NCBI GenBank assembly: GCA_035235625.1
Contig: CP141145.1
Location: forward strand, 39,908,668-39,972,667
DNA length: 64,000 nt
Origin: Saururus chinensis
Lineage: Eukaryota > Streptophyta > Magnoliopsida > Piperales > Saururaceae
Direction of reading: 5' to 3'
The position numbers were made by a program, and so were the translations under genes. Positions 1 through 10,639 of this stretch are shown piece after piece. A model generated the notes under the pieces. The model was given only the letters and a program-made list of their open reading frames with translations. It ran no database searches and was not told the origin of the DNA. Each line of letters begins with the position of its first letter. Position 1 is the first letter of the stretch.

Positions 1-2440
1 CTGAAACTTAGACTCGAATATTTTCATTAAGTCAAGTATTTGCCCAACCATTTGGGTCCTCTTCACATAATGAAACGGCCCAATAAATAGCTCATCCACT
101 TAGCTATGACTCAAAGAACATCCCATAACCACCCTCGGTTTATTAAAAAAAGTAAAATTCTATGTCAGGGCCCCGTTCACTACATGAACATGTCTCAAAC
201 CCTATTGAGAGTATTTTAGTCTTTATTTTGATTAGATGTTCTCCCCCCAATCCAATGAGAACCAATATCTCTTGATTAGTCTTTATTAATCTCAAATTAT
301 TGATTAATGCATCATAATAATCAACATAAATGACATCAGTCACACAAGTGCATAAATAATAAATAAAAGTCTATTGCACTCATTTTCGGGGCTAGGGCTC
401 AGCAAATTTTAAGCCCGAGACTGTAAATAACGCTAACACATTATGCGATTTACATATATAATACCCTAATGGAGTTCTGCATTGCATTGTGGACATGTGT
501 ATTACACTGCCCTAAACCCTGAGAATTAGGGGTATTCCCCTTGTTTCCTCTAACACTATGACCTGACAAGGTCTTTGTGTCACTTACTGGTCACACCCCT
601 TCCTTTTGAAGTCATTTAACATCATTATAGGGTACCCTAACGCTTGGTTATCTAGGTTATATGTTTCGGCAAAACAGAATATATTGCCCTTAAGGGTGTT
701 AGGGTCATTTTACCATGAGGTATGGTACCCTCCCTTAGGTTATTTTGGTTATCTCACTTCTCATCTATGGATTTTAAGTCCTTACCCTCTCCCAAGGCTG
801 CACTCTTAAATTGACTCACGCTTCTATTCTCACGAATGTGGGCGGTCCGCTCATATAGATATTTCTGTTATTTTGTTCAAGGCCTTATTGGCATCCAATG
901 GGTCCAAAATTGGGCTCAAGGGTACTACTTAACTTCATGGACTCGGTGTAATTTTCCCGGCGTGTGATGTGGTCGTAAACCCCTTAAACCGACCTTGGTT
1001 GACTTAACGGTTTATGATTAACCTTAAAGGAAAAATGGTTAATTACCCACTCACTGGAATTTTTCCTCACTATGAGGTTTGGTCTATATTTAAGGTACAT
1101 ATTAAGCTTTTACTAAAAATTTCTCTAATTTTTAAATCCACTCATAGGCCTTTGAACTGAAGCCCCTAGGTCGGGTAAGTAAATATTGCACTGTAATTTA
1201 ACTATAAGGGATAAAAAAATCATTTTACATACTTTGAGATTTTCCCCAAGACCTAAAACTTAGCCAGATCACTCGACATTCTCTTCCGTTCGTTAGGCAT
1301 TTTTTTTCAAATTTTTATAATATCTAAAGCATCCTGAACCAGACCCGGTTCAGTCCTATTATTTTACTTTTTTTAACCGGACCGGGAATTAAATCCCCGG
1401 TCCAACAGTCGTCTTCCTCGCGGAGACGACTGTGGAAATGGCCATGGCTGTTCTCATGGCGGTGCTGGTGGTGCTCGGCCTCCGGCCAAGCCAAGATCTC
1501 CCCGTCGACGGCCGAGATGACCTCCGGCCGTCGCTGGGTCGCGGCGGCTAAGTCCGCCGTCCCCCCTTTTCTCTCTTATCTCTCTCTGGATCGAGTTGCT
1601 GACGGTCCAATCTACGGCCTCTGTCTTCCGCCCAACCAATCCCGGAGGCGTCCCACGAATAGGTGGTGATCCAGTCGAGTTTTCACGGTGCCCGTACCTT
1701 CACCGCCGCTAGATTTGGTCCGAACGGAAGCTCTGCTTTGCACAGCTTCCCGACCCACTCCTGGCATCTCAAACCGTTGCCGACGGAACACCGGCAACGG
1801 TCAACCGTGGCAAGTGAAATATCAGCTTCTGATCATATTGGAAAACGGCACAAAGATTCCGCCTTTGGATCAAGGAGCGATTCCACGATGTAGAAATCTG
1901 GGTTCGATAATGATCGGAGGATTTCGAAAAGGACGAACCCGGCTTGAAGTCATCAACATAAGCTCCCATCGATTAATAATTAATATATATCTTAATTATT
2001 TTAAAATATTAATCAGGTTAAGTTTCTTACCTCCCGGAAGCCATAGTTTTTGCACGTTCCCTCACCTTCCTTATCTTTTTATACACATTCGGATTAAGAA
2101 CCCTAATCCCTTAAGAAATTACATCAAACCACCCACTTCGACAACTTAATTAGGCTTTTAAAATTAATTTTGTCACTTTATTTAACCGGGCCCATATAGT
2201 GACTTAAACGGACAATTCAAATGTCCAATTCGGGCAAACAGGCTATGTACTATATTCAATTACGAATAATGGTATCTCCCTCGTCTGAACTCCAATTTGA
2301 GAATTCTTTGTGGCGTTGCAAAGCTCTTTTTGTATATTTTTCATCCACATAGGTCTTAACTACTAATTACAGTCACTGATCAAGTTATTCTTATAAGAAG
2401 TTCAAGGGTCCAACACCTTGGTTGACTTCAAAAATTTTGA
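1..2440. other. Unclassified repeat-like stretch, no gene recognised
   Basis: No convincing coding region: open frames are short and overlap on both strands. The sequence looks like decayed LTR material, but I found no second copy in the window to prove it. A GC-rich patch at about 1,380-1,640 contrasts with the AT-rich surroundings and contains strong hairpins, listed separately. Confidence 0.4.
1379..1432. repeat. Two adjacent GC-rich hairpins
   Basis: GGACCGGG (1,379-1,386) is followed 8 nt later by its complement (CCCCGGTCC, 1,395-1,403). Immediately after, CAGTCGTCT (1,406-1,414) pairs perfectly with AGACGACTG (1,424-1,432). A third stem of the same geometry, CCGTTGCCG/CGGCAACGG, is at 1,774-1,800. 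Function unknown; structured LTR or leader sequence is possible. Confidence 0.6.
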
Positions 2441-2798
2441 AAATTCCCAGATGTTACAACATGGGTTGTCGGATTAATCGATCAAAGGCTTAACAAAATT
2501 GATTTGGGTTTGAAAGGACATGATTTTATTTTGAGTTTGGTTGGGAACATGGTACCTCCCCAGGTTGAGATGAGTTAATTGCGGTTGAGTTTATTTGTTG
2601 AGTTATTTGGACCCTAAGAATCCAGTATAATACGTCCGCGTGCACAAGCTACCATGTGCTCTAGGTTTCATTTGCGGGAATCAAACTCTCCCTTGCAAAA
2701 GATTGTCCTTGGCGAGCACACTGCCCAATGTTTTCCTTTTGTAGAAGTCAAACATTCCCGCTAGGTTTGTCCTTATCGGGGAGACTGCTCTAGATTTC
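2441..2798 (+). mobile_element. LTR fragment of family X
   Basis: Shares ordered blocks with 19,160-19,450 and 20,860-21,080: a 'gattaatcgatc' block, then 'ttatttggaccct', then a 'gtccg..tgcac' block. It stops abruptly at 2,798 where another LTR begins with TG, as expected if the second element inserted into it. Only a fragment; no ends of its own are visible. Confidence 0.5.
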
Positions 2799-3206
2799 TG
2801 TGATACCCCCTTTTCCGATTACATCTAACCCAAGAGGTTAGGGATAATTATATAATTTTTGGATAAATTTTAAAGAATTTTAGATATTGAAACTTTTGTA
2901 TATAGGTAGAGTTCGAAGAAATGAGCGTAACAAATCGAAGAACGCGCAAAATAGAGGTCGATAGTGAAAGTTACAACATCGAGAAACATGCAATTTGAGG
3001 GGGACTCACTTGAAAAGAGTGGGATAAAGTGCTTTAAGTAGTATAGTATTGAAGGGCTCGTCGATACAAGCTCAACGGTACCAAAAACACGTTAATTCAA
3101 GTCCAAGGATACTTACATTTGAAGATAAGTATTTAAAAAAACAAAAGAACAAAAGAAAATGAAAAAACATCGCGCACGTTTCGGCGGGTGCCGCCATGGA
3201 AACCAG

Positions 3207-3247
3207 CGGTGCCGCCAAAACTGAAGGTGCAGTACCGCAGTTTTGGT
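3207..3247. repeat. U3 inverted repeat
   Basis: CCAAAACTG pairs with CAGTTTTGG just upstream of the LTR TATA box, inside a GCCGCC-rich patch. A short stem that might mark a U3 regulatory or terminator structure. Confidence 0.5.
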
Positions 3248-3257
3248 GCACCAAACC

Positions 3258-3267
3258 CTATATAAGG
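3258..3267 (+). promoter_or_regulatory. LTR TATA box
   Basis: CTATATAAGG lies in a good plant TATA context within the family Y LTR, about 460 bp from the LTR start. It probably marks the U3/R boundary of the retroelement. Confidence 0.55.
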
Positions 3268-3439
3268 GCTTCTGGGGGTGCTTTTGAAGCGAGAACTTCA
3301 TTTTCTCTATTTCTGATCATTTTGAGTCTGATTTAGTCCGTTCAAGAGGCGTTATTAAATAAATCGAGTGTGTTCTACGTAATAGAGAGGTCCATTCATT
3401 TGGTGACCATATAAGGGAGAAACATCCTGAGATAAGAAG

Positions 3440-3770
3440 AGGCTCTGCTTGTCGCACTCAAGTACCGAAGAAAGAAAAATGGTTCGGAGCAAGAGGGGAT
3501 TCCGTCCTCAGGCCATAACGAGAAAAGTGACCCATAGTAGGGGAGGCACTCTCCTCCACCGAAGGGCCACACAGTGAGAAACATCCCCTGGGTAGTTCTA
3601 TCCACAACTTACAAGCACGAAAAGAAGAAAGTGTATCTAGGTAAGGGTATATTTTATTTGTCGCCTCTAGGCACTAAAAGTGAGAAGCGTCTCTGGGTAA
3701 GGGGATATTTTGTCCATCGCCTATGGGCATGGGGAGCGAGGAGCATCTCCGAGTAAGAGGAGGCTCTGAC
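3440..3770 (+). repeat. About 60-bp degenerate tandem array in LTR Y
   Basis: Four or so degenerate units each combine 'gaaac/gaag-atc-ctgggtaag', a purine-rich stretch and 'cgcc..agggca'. A reverse-oriented array of the same kind is at 47,935-48,235 inside the GDSL copy A intron 3, which links the two LTR pieces as one family. Confidence 0.55.
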
Positions 3771-3966
3771 TACCATCTCCGAACCTGAAGGAGAGGATAC
3801 CCTAATGGAATGAACAACTCTGAACACTGCCACTTCCGATATTTCAAAGGAGTAAGCATTTATGACCTTCTGCTTTAATACGTAGACATCCTACAGAGAT
3901 AACTTAGGATGTTAAATTACTTATATACATGTACATCTTAATTAGTGATATTAATATACTAAATAA

Positions 3967-4374
3967 GATATATGATTATGGTCTGATGTATTTTGATATG
4001 TTTTAATTCGATTGCTTTGATATGCTATACTCTAATTCATTGTGTTATAATATACTTTGTTTTGATCTAACATGATCTAATAAGCTTTGAAATACTATGT
4101 TTTGATCTTATATGCTCCAAAATGATCTGAAATGAAGAGACAAAATATGATATAATATGATGGGATCTTATGTATATGATTATGGTCTGATGTATTCTGA
4201 TATGTTTTAATTTGATTGCTTTGATATGCTATACTCTAATTTGTTGTGTTATAATATACTTTGTTTTGATCTGACATGATCTGATAAGCTTTGAAATACT
4301 ATGTTTTGATCTTATATGCTCCAAAATGATCTGAAATGAAGAGACAAAATCTGATATAATATGATGGGATCTTA
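3967..4374 (+). repeat. 204-bp tandem duplication
   Basis: Two nearly identical units start with 'tatgattatggtctgatgta' at 3,971 and again at 4,175, giving a period of 204 bp. Both run through 'gaagagacaaaat...gatgggatcttatg'. High identity implies a recent duplication inside the LTR. Confidence 0.85.
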
Positions 4375-4433
4375 TGTGATCCAATATGCTCTTTTGAGTT
4401 CAATAAGATGTGTAATTCTGTTGATTTATTAGT

Positions 4434-4615
4434 TTTCATTCGACTCCGATGATTTATAAGATTTTCTATTTGACTCCAATAATTTATGAGATTTTTTGTT
4501 TAACTCCGATGATTTGTGAGATTTTTGTCTGACCACGATGATTTATGAGAATTTTGTCTAATTCCAATGATTAATGAGATTTTCGTTTGATTCTCATGAT
4601 TTATGTGATTTTAGT
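4434..4615 (+). repeat. About 38-bp tandem array, five units
   Basis: Repeated 'gactccgatgatttatgaga' followed by 'tttt(g)t' with point changes between units. Part of the family Y LTR. Confidence 0.7.
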
Positions 4616-4974
4616 CTAACTCGGAATGATATATTTCGATATAATCAAATACATATTTTAACATATATAATTTTGTGATGTATGATACATGTAATAGCCA
4701 TTAGGCAGAACTATATTTAGATCCGATTGTATTGGAATAATATTATAAATGTTATCCAATATGTACATAGGCATCAAATAGCAAGGCAACATTACCTCAA
4801 TCCAAATTAAATATAAATATATGTTTTATTCTGACCCACACATTGTGAGTTTTGTAGCTCCGAGTGCCTAGAAGAATGTTATACCTCCTCACACAGAGGA
4901 TATTTCCTTTTTTAAGGAAGAAAAATTTTTAATATGCGATTTCTGGACCCCAGCTTTGGTGAGGGAGTTACAAA

Positions 4975-4986
4975 TGGTATCAAAGC
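4975..4986 (+). promoter_or_regulatory. Retrotransposon primer-binding site (Met-tRNA type)
   Basis: TGGTATCAAAGC differs by one base from TGGTATCAGAGC, the usual plant PBS complementary to the initiator Met-tRNA 3' end. It sits two bases after the LTR end and fixes the element on the plus strand. Confidence 0.8.
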
Positions 4987-6745
4987 TTTAATCTATCTGT
5001 GAGAGTATAATGTTTACTAAATATATTAAATTAATAAAAATTCTAATTTTAAATTTGAAATGATATAAAAATTTTATTCTGAATGTGTTGTTATTAATTT
5101 GAAATGAATTTTGATTTTAAATTAGATATAATATAAAATTTTTGTTCGGAATGTGTTGTCATTAGTTTGAAATGAATTTTGATTTTAAATTAGAAATAAT
5201 TTGAAAATTATGTTTTGAGTGTATTGTCATTAATTTGAAATGAATTTCGATTTTGAACTTTGAGTTATATACGTATAATATTGGATTTATCACAAACTCT
5301 GATTTTGAATTTTTCATTCTGCATTTGTGATATTGGATTTAATATGGATTCGAATTTTAAGAACTCCGATTCTCAAGGAGATTTTAATTTTAAATTTCTA
5401 TTTGAATGCATTGAAATGGATTTGCTACAAACATTAATTTTAAGAATTTTGATTTTGAATCGAAAATGATTTGAAAATTACGTTAGGAATAAGTGGTATC
5501 ATATTTTGATTTTTAATTCCATTATGTTGGTGGAACATCAAAATTGCTTTGAACTCTAATTTTTATTAATTTTGATTTGTTCAATTAGAAGTGATTTACA
5601 ATTTTTGACCTACATGTGTTGTATCGGATTGATCTGTAATTTATGCGTTGAATGTGTTGTATCTTATTTAACACGACTTTAATTGAAAAATTATTTCAGA
5701 TTTATGTTCACCATTATTGCAAAGGATTTGATGTAAGCATCGATTTAATGATTTTGATTTTGAATTGGAAATTATTTATAATTTCTCTCAAAATATGTTG
5801 CTTTGGGTTTAATACATTTTTAAATTGGAACAAATTTTAAATTTTGTTTCGACTATAAAATTGAATTTAATACGAACTCGGATTTTGAACTTTTTATTCT
5901 GTATATGTGACTTCCGATTTTATACGAACTCCGATTTCGTGAATTCTAATTTTTAGTTGTGAGTGATTTGAAAATTTTATTCTGAATAAGTTGAATGGGC
6001 TTTTATTTAAATTTTTTATTCTACATGTATTTCAACAAATTTAAGACAGGTTCTAATTTTATGAATTTCACTTTTAAATCAGGAATGAATTGAAATTTGT
6101 TTTGCACGTGTGCTATTGGATTTGATTTGAACTCTGATTTTACGAATTTTGAATTTGACTATCGAAAATGTTGTTTTGAATTCGTTACATGATTTTTTTA
6201 AAAATGTTTTCAGCGACTTCGATTTTAAATATATTTTAAACGATGGTAGAATTACTAAGGAGTAACTACTAACCGCTCATGATATGGGACATGAGGTGCT
6301 AGTGGAAAATTCTACCAGGGTTTTGAGATGAAATTTGATTTCAAACTGTATGTTTCAGAAAATGTATTTGATTAAGAAATAAATTTGTTTTAAAAAGAGG
6401 TGAAACTACCTAAGAGAACCACCAAACACCTGTGGTATAAGAGGTGAGGTGTTAGTAGGTAGCTCTACAGTAAATTCTGCCGATTTATTTATACTAAATT
6501 CAATTTTGAAACCTCAACATTTTAGAAGTTCTATTTAACTTAAATCGAATCTGTTTGAAAAACAGTGGGACTCCCAAAGAGAAATTATTAAACACCTATG
6601 GTATGAGATACAAGGCGTTAGTCGATTTCTCTAAGGTTAAATCTACTGGTGGATTTGATAAAAAATATAATTTTAAATCCTTTATAATTTGAAAAACGGA
6701 TTTGAAATTTAGTAAATTTGTCTCAATCACCTATGAAATTACTAA
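4987..6745 (+). mobile_element. Non-coding internal region of the family Y element
   Basis: Very AT-rich, with endlessly varied 'gaattttgattttgaa' wording and no gag or pol frame. From about 6,240 it carries degenerate repeats of roughly 150 bp, each with 'actac..aaacacctatggtatgagat..aggtgttag', at about 6,250, 6,405 and 6,565. A fourth is split by the CACTA insertion. The element therefore looks non-autonomous. Confidence 0.5.
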
Positions 6746-7218
6746 CACTACAACAAATTGCAGTATTAGTGACGCATGTAAGCGTCGCTAATAATACCAT
6801 AAGTGTCACAATGAGTATTAGCGACACATAAAAAGTATCGCTAAATATGTCGATAAAACTATAGTCGCTACTGCTTGTAAGTGTTGCTAATAGTATAACA
6901 TTAATGACGTATAAATAAACGTCACTAAATATGTTATTATTAATGACGTATACTTATATGTCACTAATAAATTACTATTAGCGATGTTTATCATTAAGCA
7001 TCACTAATAGTTATGTATTAGCGACGCTTATATATGTGTCGCTAATAATAAAAAAAATAGTTTACCAAAAAATGGAGTAAAAAATTTTATTTTTCTATTG
7101 GCAACGCTTTTGAAAGTGTCGCTAATATATAATAATGTTTTTTATTTTTATAAAAAATTCATTGGTGATGCTTTTAGAAGCGTCGCTAATGACTTAATAA
7201 ATTAATAAAAAAACTAGC

Positions 7219-7830
7219 TAGCGGCATGACACCGCCGACGGGGGATCGGAATCCGAAGGGGACCCTTCCTCTGATCTGGGGGGAACTAGGTGTAGGGGGT
7301 GGAGGGAGGAGCCAAAATCCAGGCGGGGGCCGGCCCCGAGTCGTTTCCTCCAATCCGTCAGGCGGAGGAGGGGGACAGGAGGGGGAGTGAGAGGGAGGAG
7401 GGGGGACAGGGGGGAGTGAGAGGGAGGAGGGGGAAAGGGGGAGCCGGGGGTGAGAAGGGGGGAACCGGGGAGGGGAAGGGGGGCGAAGCAGAGCCGGGGG
7501 CAGACATAGGATGACAGAGGGCAGTTGTGATGCAGCGGGGCGGAAAGGCGGCTAGGACGCAAGGGCAGACACGCGACTAGGGTGCAACGGGGGCAGAGGT
7601 CGGCTGGGGTGTAGCGAGGCGGATGGGTGACTGGGACAGCGGGGCGGACAGCGGCGACAGAGGACGGCTGGGGTGAAGCAGGGCGAACGGGAGGCTGGGG
7701 TGTAGTGGGGTGGATGGGAGGCTGCGGTGCAGCCAGGCGGCTAGGATGCGAGCAGAGACGACGATGGTTGGGGTGCAGCAGGGTGGACGACGACGGGTGG
7801 AGGCAAGGAGCGGAAGAATGACAAAAATTC
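7219..7830. other. GC-rich insert within the CACTA element
   Basis: About 600 bp of G-rich sequence sharply different from the AT-rich element around it. 7,360-7,500 is a run of 'gggaggagggg' variants. 7,560-7,760 is a degenerate roughly 30-bp repeat built on 'ggctggggtg(t/c)agcgg'. A 215-codon minus-strand frame (7,218-7,865) reads as low-complexity Pro/Ser/Leu and I do not believe it is a protein. It may be captured genomic sequence or an expanded minisatellite. Confidence 0.5.
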
Positions 7831-8137
7831 CGCTCAGGCGAATATATATCACCTGCACTGGGCAAAAATTACGCCCCGCGCGGGCATTTTTCGGAAGTGC
7901 ATTATTTTTTCTTACGACACTTAGAGAGTGTTGCAAATAAACGTATTTGCGATGCTTTGTCTAAGTGCCACGTACATTTATTTTTTGCCGGCCAATAATC
8001 ATACCGTCGCACATATTATATCTTAGCGACGTTATCTTGAACGTCTCAAATAATATTTATTTATGACAATTATACATAAACGTCGCTAACATCGTATCAT
8101 TTGTGATGCTTACACACAAGCGTCGCAAATGCTCTTA

Positions 8138-8450
8138 CTTTTTCTACCTTCCCCTCTCTCCTATCTCTCTCTTCCATTTCTCTCTCTCCTCTCTCCTCTT
8201 TCATCTCTCCTCTCTCTCTCCCTTTCCTCTCTATCCTCTCACTCCCCCTCTCCTCTTTCTTCTCTCTCCCCCCCCTCTCTCTCTCCTCTCTCTCTCTCCC
8301 TCTCCTCTCTCTTCTTCCTCTCTCATCTCTATCTCCCTCTCTCCTCTCCTCTCCTCTCTCCTCTCTCTCTTCTCCCTCTCTCTCACTCTCTCTCTAAACC
8401 TCTCTCCCCTCTCTCCCTCCCTCTCTCCCCCTCTCTATATCCTCTCTATT
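8138..8450 (+). repeat. CT-rich microsatellite-like tract
   Basis: Over 300 bp of almost pure pyrimidine (CTCTCTCC variants) inside the CACTA element. Open frames here translate only as Leu/Ser/Pro repeats and are artefacts. Confidence 0.85.
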
Positions 8451-8642
8451 TTATATTTTTTATTTAAGAATTAATAAATAAATAAATAAATATGTATTAG
8501 TGATGCATAGGGCTATACGTCGCTAATACTAAGGGTATTAGCGACACATATGCCTATACGTCGCTAATACTAAATCGCTAATACATTTTTATTTTTTATA
8601 TAATTTTTAAATAAAAATATAAAACAAATAAAATAAAAAAAT

Positions 8643-8900
8643 TTCCTCTCTCTCTACCCTCTCTTTCCTCTCTATCTCTCTCTCCTCTCTCTCTACCCTC
8701 TCTCCCTCTCTCTCTCCTCCTTCTCTCTCTCTCCTCTCTCCTCCCTCTTCTCTTTCTCCTCCCTCTTCTCTCTCTCCTCCCTCTCTCCCCTCTCTCTCCA
8801 CTCTCACCTCACTCTCTCACCTCCCCCTCTCTCTCTTCGATCCCTCTCTCTCCTCACTCTCACTCTCACACTCTCTCTCCATGCACTCTCTTTACTATCT
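8643..8900 (+). repeat. Second CT-rich tract in the CACTA element
   Basis: A second pyrimidine tract of the same composition, separated from the first by about 190 bp containing two or three of the subterminal-type 'cgtcgctaatac' motifs. The pair probably arose by duplication of a CT tract together with adjoining element sequence. Confidence 0.8.
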
Positions 8901-9477
8901 CTTTTATTATAAATTATATTTTATAATTAATAATAAAATTTAAGAAATTTAAAATATATTATATAAAAATAGTGAAAGTTTAATCTATTATTAACACTAG
9001 TTTTTATTGAAAATTTAATATTTATTTATTGTATATAAAAATATTAAATATTGAATAAAATATATTATATTTAGAAAGCTTATTATAATTTTTTAATATT
9101 TTTTATTAAATAAAATTAATTAATAAAGCTATTAGCGATTCTTGTGAATAAGCGTCACTATTAGAAATTGTATTTGCAACGCTTATTTACAAGCATCCCT
9201 AATAATTCATTTTTTTTAATTCATTACAATTAGTGAGGCTTTTGTAAGCGTCATTAATAGTTATATTTTTTTAATTAAAATATATATCTTTTAGCGACGG
9301 TTGTGTAAAGTATCGCAAATAGAGGAACTAAGCATCGCTAATATATGACTATTAGCGACGTATACGAAAATGCATTGCTAATAGTTCTTTTTTTTTCAAC
9401 ACTTTTTCATTCGTCGCAAATAGTTATTTTTAGCGACGCTTAACTTTGCGTCGCTAATACTACATTTTGTTGTAGTG

Positions 9478-10639
9478 ATATAAAAATCAAACATTCGTGG
9501 TATGGGACATAGATACCTACTGAGAGAAATAATCGGTTATGGCGTGCACTGATGTAGAGCATCATGGGAAAGCTCCTAAATTGTTATGGCTTCTGTGGCC
9601 CCGTGAGAACGGGAGAAAGCCGTTATATATCATGACTCTCTAAATGAATGATTGATTCATCAAATTTTAAAAGAACGATATGTCTAATTTTTAATGACAT
9701 ATCGGAATTTTTGAATGATGATTTATCCAACTCTAAATTAATTATTGGATTTCATTTATGGATGCTTTATCAGATTTTGATGAATGATTGATTTATCTAG
9801 TTTTGAAAGAACAATATGTCTGATTTTAAATGACATGTCAGATTTCTGAACGATGATTTATTTGACTATGAATTAAGTAACCAATTCTGTATGATATGAT
9901 TATCAGATTCTAAATTAATAATCGGAATTTGTTTAAAATATTTTTTTCGATCATAAATTATCGAATTTTGTTTATGAATGTTTATTCAATTTTAAGTATT
10001 GGACTCTATTTATATATAATTTACCCAGTTATAATCTATAGAATTCTATTTACAATTACTTATCCGATTAACTTTCAAATTTTGTTAGATATTTATTCTA
10101 ATTTTGATGTGTTTTGAAGAGTATTTTTGGGCTATTCCAGAAAACTATGTCACCCAAACGATTAATCACACTTAAACACGATTAATCTTCATTTACAAAT
10201 CATTCTCATGATGTAAGCGACATGGTACTTAATCAGTTTATCGATGTTTAATGGATGCAAGCACATGTAAACATACCCTAATCACTCTTAAATATATAAA
10301 ACATGATTCATTTGTGACAAATAAAATCATATAAGCATAGGTAAGACATATATTCATGGTCATGTGCCTAATTGAGCTAAAACATGTGAAACATACCTCA
10401 TTTGTAATTAAATGGACACGTGCAAGCATTCATATCCATTTATTATCATAAGCTATTGATGTCATGCGATAGACATGAAGAAATAATTGAAATGCGGATT
10501 TAAATCAAGTAGAGCATCATACTAAGCTTAAACATGCATAGTCATGTCTTTAATTAAACTAAAACATATATAACATGCTCCGCTTGAAATTAATGTGACA
10601 TGTGTAAGTATTCTTAGCTCATCATGGTATAATATATTG
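9478..10639 (+). mobile_element. Retroelement sequence flanking the CACTA element
   Basis: The first 70 bp ('cattcgtggtatgggacata') complete the 150-bp repeat split by the CACTA insertion. The rest is AT-rich, non-coding and unrecognised, grading into LTR sequence. Confidence 0.4.

Larger units (their letters stand above)
2799..4972 (+). mobile_element. 5' LTR of a gypsy-type retrotransposon (family Y)
   Basis: Begins TGTGATACCCC and ends GGGAGTTACA, so it has TG...CA ends. It is followed two bases later by a primer-binding site complementary to initiator Met-tRNA. It contains a TATA box (3,258-3,267), tandem repeats (3,440-3,770, 3,967-4,374 and 4,434-4,615) and a block (about 3,050-3,090, 'gaagggctcgtcgatac') with a close relative at 22,110-22,155. 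No matching 3' LTR was found in the window, so the element is incomplete or interrupted. The long AT-rich repeat-bearing LTR resembles large plant chromovirus LTRs, but that class is an inference. Confidence 0.65.
6746..9477. mobile_element. Non-autonomous CACTA (En/Spm) transposon
   Basis: Left end CACTACAACAAAT; right end is the inverted ATTTTGTTGTAGTG. Both subterminal zones are packed with direct and inverted copies of a 'TATTAGCGACGCTTA'-like motif, the expected transposase-binding repeats of CACTA elements. There is no transposase frame. The interior holds a GC-rich segment (7,219-7,830) and two CT tracts. Flanking triplets are taa on the left and ata on the right, not an exact 3-bp target duplication. 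It sits inside one unit of the 150-bp repeat of the host retroelement, so it inserted later. Confidence 0.9.

Noticed and set aside
7218..7936. 215-codon minus-strand frame and overlapping frames in the CACTA element
   Set aside because: Pro/Ser/Leu-rich low-complexity translation in a G-rich tract, open in several frames at once, with no domain.
8103..8807. Open frames of 66-123 codons over CT tracts
   Set aside because: Pure Leu/Ser/Pro or Arg/Glu repeats produced by pyrimidine microsatellites inside a transposon.
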